From assembly GCA_947500135.1 (NCBI GenBank), contig CANMQX010000005.1, positions 412,523-476,522 of the forward strand: a stretch of DNA of 64,000 nucleotides. The letters run 5' to 3'. Positions within the stretch are counted from its first letter, which is position 1. Each line of letters begins with the position of its first letter. The notes beneath the pieces were generated by a model. The model worked only from the letters and a program-made list of their open reading frames with translations, was not told the origin of the DNA and did no database searches. A program made the position numbers and the translations under genes. This stretch comes from an uncultured Paracoccaceae bacterium. Lineage in GTDB: Bacteria > Pseudomonadota > Alphaproteobacteria > Rhodobacterales > Rhodobacteraceae. This document shows positions 60,554 through 64,000 of this stretch, in pieces.

Positions 60554-61573
60554 ATGCGAGAACAGCAAGAAGAATACGAGAAGATGCTCGACGAGGCATT
60601 GGAATCGCTGAAAGATGTTTCAGACTTGTATTGCCCGACCAATTTTTGGGATCACGGCGTTCGCGACATCGTCAAAGATTTTCGCGAGGTTGGACTAGAA
60701 CGCTTCAAGCGGTGGCCGTCCGGCAGTTGGTTCTTTGTGCCCAAATATGTGAACGCATATACGGATCAATCGATGGCTGCCGTCGCAGAGGCAGTTAAAG
60801 GGCGTAACTTGGTCGCAACTGAAACACAGCTGCGGCGCATCCTTGATGGGACGCAAGAGGCGCTGAATGACTGGGACAAGGCTTCGCTAATCTGGAACAA
60901 GAAGAACTGGCCCACAAAACATGATTTTGGCGAAAGTCCGGTCGGCGATCCGGACTCCTTTCAATATCCACTAGGCGAGAACAAGCCTGGCGTCACGAAG
61001 GCGTTCATGAACTACAAGATCTTGTTTGCGCTGTTGTCGCGCCACATGAAGAAAGTACCAAAATCCGTGCTTGAACTTGGCGGCGGCTACGGCGTGGCGG
61101 CAGATGTATTATTTGGGGTCAACCCACGCGCTGTGTACTACGATTATGATCTTCCTCCGTTGAGCATCGTCGCACGCTATTACTTGGATCAGGCCCATGC
61201 AGACAAATCCTATCGGGTTGGCCAGTCATGGGAACTTCCAAAGCATCGTGACCCCGTTGATGTGTTCATCAACAGCTTTTCATTGCAGGAAATGGAACCG
61301 CATGTTGTGGAAAACTACGTCAACGACGTAGCAAATATCGGGGCAGAATACATCGTTTCTTTGAACTCGACTAAAGGTAAGGTGGTTGCCACATCCAAGG
61401 ACGAGGTTGGCGTTTTTGAACAGGTCACATCGGCAATGATCGAGGCCTGTTTTGTGAAGCGTGGCTATACAAAACTCGCACGCTATCGGCACCCCTACCA
61501 ACGATCATCTGCGACGGCACTTATCATGAAGAAAGCACCTATAAAGGCGTGGTTCAAAAGAAGCCTGCGATAG
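60554..61573 (+). CDS. Putative sugar O-methyltransferase (NanM-like)
   Basis: A 339-residue protein of the putative sugar O-methyltransferase family. SVLELGGGYGVAADVLFGV is the SAM-binding motif I, and VYYDYDLPPLSIVARYYL the acidic end of strand beta2. VFINSFSLQEMEPHVVENYV is a family landmark. It would methylate a hydroxyl on the glycan made by the preceding genes. Separated from the previous gene by 143 bases with no recognised structure. Confidence 0.83.
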   Translation: MREQQEEYEKMLDEALESLKDVSDLYCPTNFWDHGVRDIVKDFREVGLERFKRWPSGSWFFVPKYVNAYTDQSMAAVAEAVKGRNLVATETQLRRILDGTQEALNDWDKASLIWNKKNWPTKHDFGESPVGDPDSFQYPLGENKPGVTKAFMNYKILFALLSRHMKKVPKSVLELGGGYGVAADVLFGVNPRAVYYDYDLPPLSIVARYYLDQAHADKSYRVGQSWELPKHRDPVDVFINSFSLQEMEPHVVENYVNDVANIGAEYIVSLNSTKGKVVATSKDEVGVFEQVTSAMIEACFVKRGYTKLARYRHPYQRSSATALIMKKAPIKAWFKRSLR

Positions 61574-61851
61574 GTATTCAAGTCAGGGTGAGTATCATGC
61601 GTTACATATCGGGAACGCATTGACGCCTACGCGATCAACAGCTCGTCCCAAGTATGGCTCGAGCCATCCGAAAACTCGAACTGTTTGATATGGGCGCACC
61701 TTCAGCGATCCTAAAATCAAACAACGGTGACCGGGAAATGAACCTCGGTCACATCTTTCAACCTGGATGACGGACTAACCGCTGTTCGTACTCACTGTTC
61801 GCGGACTTTGCTGCCGTTCGCTGAATGCCTGGTTCCCGTTAGCGCTCAATT
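61574..61851. other. 278-base gap, possibly decayed coding sequence
   Basis: No gene supported. A short frame (61654-61770) translates to MARAIRKLELFDMGAPSAIL and on, which faintly resembles an integrase-core strand before a conserved Asp, so this could be a remnant of another mobile element. The match is too weak to name. Confidence 0.25.
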
Positions 61852-62874
61852 TCAGACGATCCAGCCAAAGACATATCCCGCCCCAAGCGACCCCAGAACC
61901 GCAAGCAGCAGATAGAGCATGAATGGTTTCAGTTTGAGAACCGGTGCAATGGCCATCGCGCCCCAGATGCTGACAACGCCGCCCGAGACCAGGAAGGCCA
62001 TCGCCGCCCCTTTGGACATGCCATTATCGATCAGACCTCGCGTGAGCGGCAGGGCAGCATAGCCATCAATATAGGCCGGAGCACCAACAAAGACGGCAGC
62101 GGGTATCGCCCACCATTGATCCTCGCCAACATATGCAGCGAGTGAACCTGGTGTCAGAGCCGCGTTCAGGGTGTATTCTGCGGCAAAGGCTGGGATGAGA
62201 CAGATCAGGATGAGCCGCGCCGTTGCCCGGAACTGTGTGCAGAAAGATCGTCGCCGCTCCTTCGTGCGCCAGATCTTTGGTTCGAAAGTTTGAACCTGCC
62301 CGCATCTTGCTGCGCTCAGTTGCCGGGCCAAACCGTTGTCCCGGAGCGCGTTCAGTGCCCAAGGCGAATTGGCAAACAAGGCGGTGATCGCGCCGCCAAA
62401 CACGCCCAATCCGAATGCTGCAAGCGTCTTGCCGACAGCGAAGCTCAGGCCAAGCGTTGCGGCCGTCGTGGCAAGCATGGCCGGGTCAGTTATCGGAGAC
62501 GAAAGCCAGAATGCCATAATCGGCGCCAATGGCACGCCCGCCGCCAATAGCCCCGCCATCAGGGGCAGAACTGTCACACCGCAAACCGGTGTGATCGCCC
62601 CAATCAGAGAGGCCGCCACGACAGTGCGTCCTGTCTTGCCTTCAAACGCGGTTGCAATGCGGCTATCTGCTCCGCTGGCAATGACCCACGCCGCAAGAAG
62701 AATTCCGGGTACCACAATAGGGGCGACCGCAATCAACCCCCATCCGACAAACAGGGCCGCATCAACTGCATGTCCGGGCCATGCAAGGGCAACGCCTAGG
62801 ATCAAGGCCACGCATAAACCCCACACCGCGTGTCGCTTGCTTATCTGTCGTCGAACGACTGTCGGATCGGTCAT
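61852..62874 (-). CDS. Permease of the YraQ/ArsP (DUF318) type
   Basis: A 340-residue membrane protein with about eight helices in two groups separated by a basic cytoplasmic loop (about 200-235, EPKIWRTKERRR). LIGAITPVCGVTVLPLMAGLL and FWLSSPITDPAMLATTAATLG are typical of the ArsP/YraQ permease family, some members of which export methylated arsenicals or organic sulfur compounds. The usual P-C-S motif is present as TPVCGVT. Substrate unknown. Divergent from the LysR gene. Confidence 0.82.
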   Translation of the reverse strand: MTDPTVVRRQISKRHAVWGLCVALILGVALAWPGHAVDAALFVGWGLIAVAPIVVPGILLAAWVIASGADSRIATAFEGKTGRTVVAASLIGAITPVCGVTVLPLMAGLLAAGVPLAPIMAFWLSSPITDPAMLATTAATLGLSFAVGKTLAAFGLGVFGGAITALFANSPWALNALRDNGLARQLSAARCGQVQTFEPKIWRTKERRRSFCTQFRATARLILICLIPAFAAEYTLNAALTPGSLAAYVGEDQWWAIPAAVFVGAPAYIDGYAALPLTRGLIDNGMSKGAAMAFLVSGGVVSIWGAMAIAPVLKLKPFMLYLLLAVLGSLGAGYVFGWIV

Positions 62875-62927
62875 GGAATACTCCTCTGACCTTGAAAATA
62901 TCGACTAAGAAAGCATATGTGAAACGA

Positions 62928-62947
62928 ATATCTTGAATTTCTGATAT
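62928..62947. promoter_or_regulatory. LysR-type dyad between the permease and LysR genes
   Basis: ATATC (62928-62932) and GATAT (62943-62947), separated by ten bases, an interrupted dyad of the T-N11-A class. It lies 11 bases before the LysR start and 54 bases from the permease start. Short, so only moderately supported. Confidence 0.4.
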
Positions 62948-62958
62948 CGGATTTGCGA

Positions 62959-63816
62959 ATGGAAAATCTTGACAGTGACTTGTTGCGCACCTTCCTTGCT
63001 GTTGCACAAGCAGGGAGTGTTACCGACGGCGCATCGCGCATCCACAGATCGCAATCAGCCACCAGCATTCAGATCAAGCGCCTTGAAGCGATCCTTGGGC
63101 GACCTGTCTTTGAACGTCACGGGCGCGGCGTCGAGTTGAGCGAGGCCGGACGGAAGCTTTTGCCCATTGCTCAAGATGTGACGGCGCGCCTGGACGCGGC
63201 ATTACGGGATGTTTCTCAAAGAGTGTTGTCAGGAAAATTGCGGTTAGCCATCCCAGACGATCACGGCCGGACCAAACTGGCGGAGATCATTGCCGCATTC
63301 ACGCAGCATCATCCGAAGGTTGAGCTGGATGTAACCTGTGCTCTAAGCACTAAGTTCCCCGACGCATTGAAACGAGGCGCGCTCGATCTTGCCATCTACG
63401 AGGTCGAACATCCGAAACAGCACGAAGAGGTCTTGTTCAAAGACCCAACCTGTTGGGCCGCTTCGGCACACAAAAATTTTCACGACGATGAAAGTTTGCC
63501 GGTCGCCTTATTCGATCATGCTTGTTGGTGGCGCGACGCGGCGATTGCGTCTCTTGAGGCGCGCGCAAGCCCCTACCGTGTCGTCTATTCCAGTCAGAGC
63601 GTATCGGGTGTCATAGCGGCAGTTGAAGCCGGAATCGCCGTAGGCCTGCTGGGCCAGTCATCCCTGCATAAGGGCCTAGCCGTCGCTAGCGAGAGCCTTG
63701 GTTTCGGATCGACGCCTGCTTCAAAGTTGGTCATGGCAGCAAACGGGTCTACAAATGCCGAACCGCAGGCCGCCATGAAAGAAGCCATCCGCACTGCGTT
63801 TTTGATAAAGGCATGA
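62959..63816 (+). CDS. LysR-family transcriptional regulator
   Basis: A 285-residue LysR regulator. HTH in residues about 20-40 (GSVTDGASRIHRSQSATSIQIKRLE), sensor domain from about 90 to the end. I use ATG 62959 (MENLDSDLLRTFLAV). It probably controls the divergent permease gene. Confidence 0.9.
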   Translation: MENLDSDLLRTFLAVAQAGSVTDGASRIHRSQSATSIQIKRLEAILGRPVFERHGRGVELSEAGRKLLPIAQDVTARLDAALRDVSQRVLSGKLRLAIPDDHGRTKLAEIIAAFTQHHPKVELDVTCALSTKFPDALKRGALDLAIYEVEHPKQHEEVLFKDPTCWAASAHKNFHDDESLPVALFDHACWWRDAAIASLEARASPYRVVYSSQSVSGVIAAVEAGIAVGLLGQSSLHKGLAVASESLGFGSTPASKLVMAANGSTNAEPQAAMKEAIRTAFLIKA

Positions 63817-64000
63817 GAGAGCAGCCCTTTGCGGAACCGCAACAAATGAGCAGGTTGGCTCAACTGCAGCCATCGGATCACGCGCAGCAATTGGTTCATG
63901 AGTCCGTCCTGTTTGGATAGGGACGGCCCAAATGTATGTACCGGCTGCTGTTCGCAAATGATTTTTGGCATGTTCTCGGAAGTCGCTCATATGTATCCGG
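63817..64000. other. 184-base right edge without a supported gene
   Basis: No coding frame with family character is seen. Minus-strand frames here overlap the LysR gene and look like shadows. The window may cut the upstream region of a further gene. Confidence 0.4.

Noticed and set aside
61654..61770. Short frame with a weak integrase-like stretch
   Set aside because: Too short and too weak a match to call a gene or name an element; kept only as a note on the gap.
63721..63990. Minus-strand frame at the right edge
   Set aside because: Overlaps the LysR gene for about a third of its length and shows no family character.
1..64000. tRNA, rRNA and CRISPR arrays
   Set aside because: I looked for cloverleaf-like ends, rRNA-conserved stretches and regularly spaced repeats and saw none; the only tandem repeat is the short 11-base one.

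Overview
This 64 kb window looks like a chromosomal segment of a marine alphaproteobacterium of the Rhodobacterales (Roseobacter-type). The signs are the moderately high G+C, the dapD/dapE neighbourhood with its small linker genes, a CenR-like response regulator, an IalB-family protein, a zinc-type (AnsA/asparaginase II) asparaginase, and the gene style (ATGA and GTGA overlaps, GGAGG ribosome sites). This placement is inference from gene content; no rRNA, tRNA or CRISPR was seen.

Layout. 1-7.3 kb holds housekeeping and small operons: a DUF2975/XRE pair behind a near-consensus sigma70 promoter, an MDR reductase, xthA, a methyltransferase, asparaginase, an IalB-like protein, rlmN. 7.4-15.2 kb is a sugar uptake operon on the minus strand: CUT1 binding protein, two permeases, ATPase, a small unknown ORF, a TIM-barrel isomerase and a Gfo/Idh/MocA dehydrogenase. 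It faces a divergent LacI regulator and has a twin LacI-type operator in its promoter. 15.2-31.2 kb is mixed core genome: LOG-family protein, dapD/dapE lysine genes, RNase R, YafY/GST, an MltB-type transglycosylase, RppH, an L,D-transpeptidase-fold protein, GTP cyclohydrolase II, a CenR-like regulator, rhodanese, flavodoxin. 31.5-36.5 kb has a four-gene nitronate monooxygenase/tautomerase/GST operon divergent from a LysR gene, then serB and a deiodinase-like redoxin.

36.9-48.0 kb is a surface polysaccharide locus. A compact six-gene kps-type ABC-dependent capsule export and poly-Kdo linker operon (KpsS, OPX lipoprotein, KpsC, KpsE, KpsM, KpsT) meets a convergent four-gene cassette: sulfotransferase, SGNH-like protein, GSCFA protein, glycosyltransferase-like protein. 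48.4-54.0 kb is envelope-related: a MipA-type outer-membrane protein, a membrane-bound AraC regulator, and four successive predicted lipoproteins including an alpha/beta hydrolase and an S41 peptidase homologue. A decayed IS481-type transposase (54.2-54.5 kb) marks the edge of a second glycan island (54.8-61.6 kb): FkbM methyltransferase, HAD phosphatase, a nucleotidyltransferase-kinase fusion, an 803-residue nucleotidyltransferase/glycosyltransferase fusion and a sugar O-methyltransferase. A permease and divergent LysR gene close the window.

The most interesting material is the glycan island at 55.9-61.6 kb. Its phosphatase, nucleotidyltransferase, kinase and glycosyltransferase activities lie in three adjacent genes. 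They could make and transfer a nucleotide-activated group onto the nearby capsule, whose export machinery lies 12-18 kb away. The sulfotransferase cassette suggests that the same surface glycan may also be sulfated. Both ideas are inferences from domains and position.
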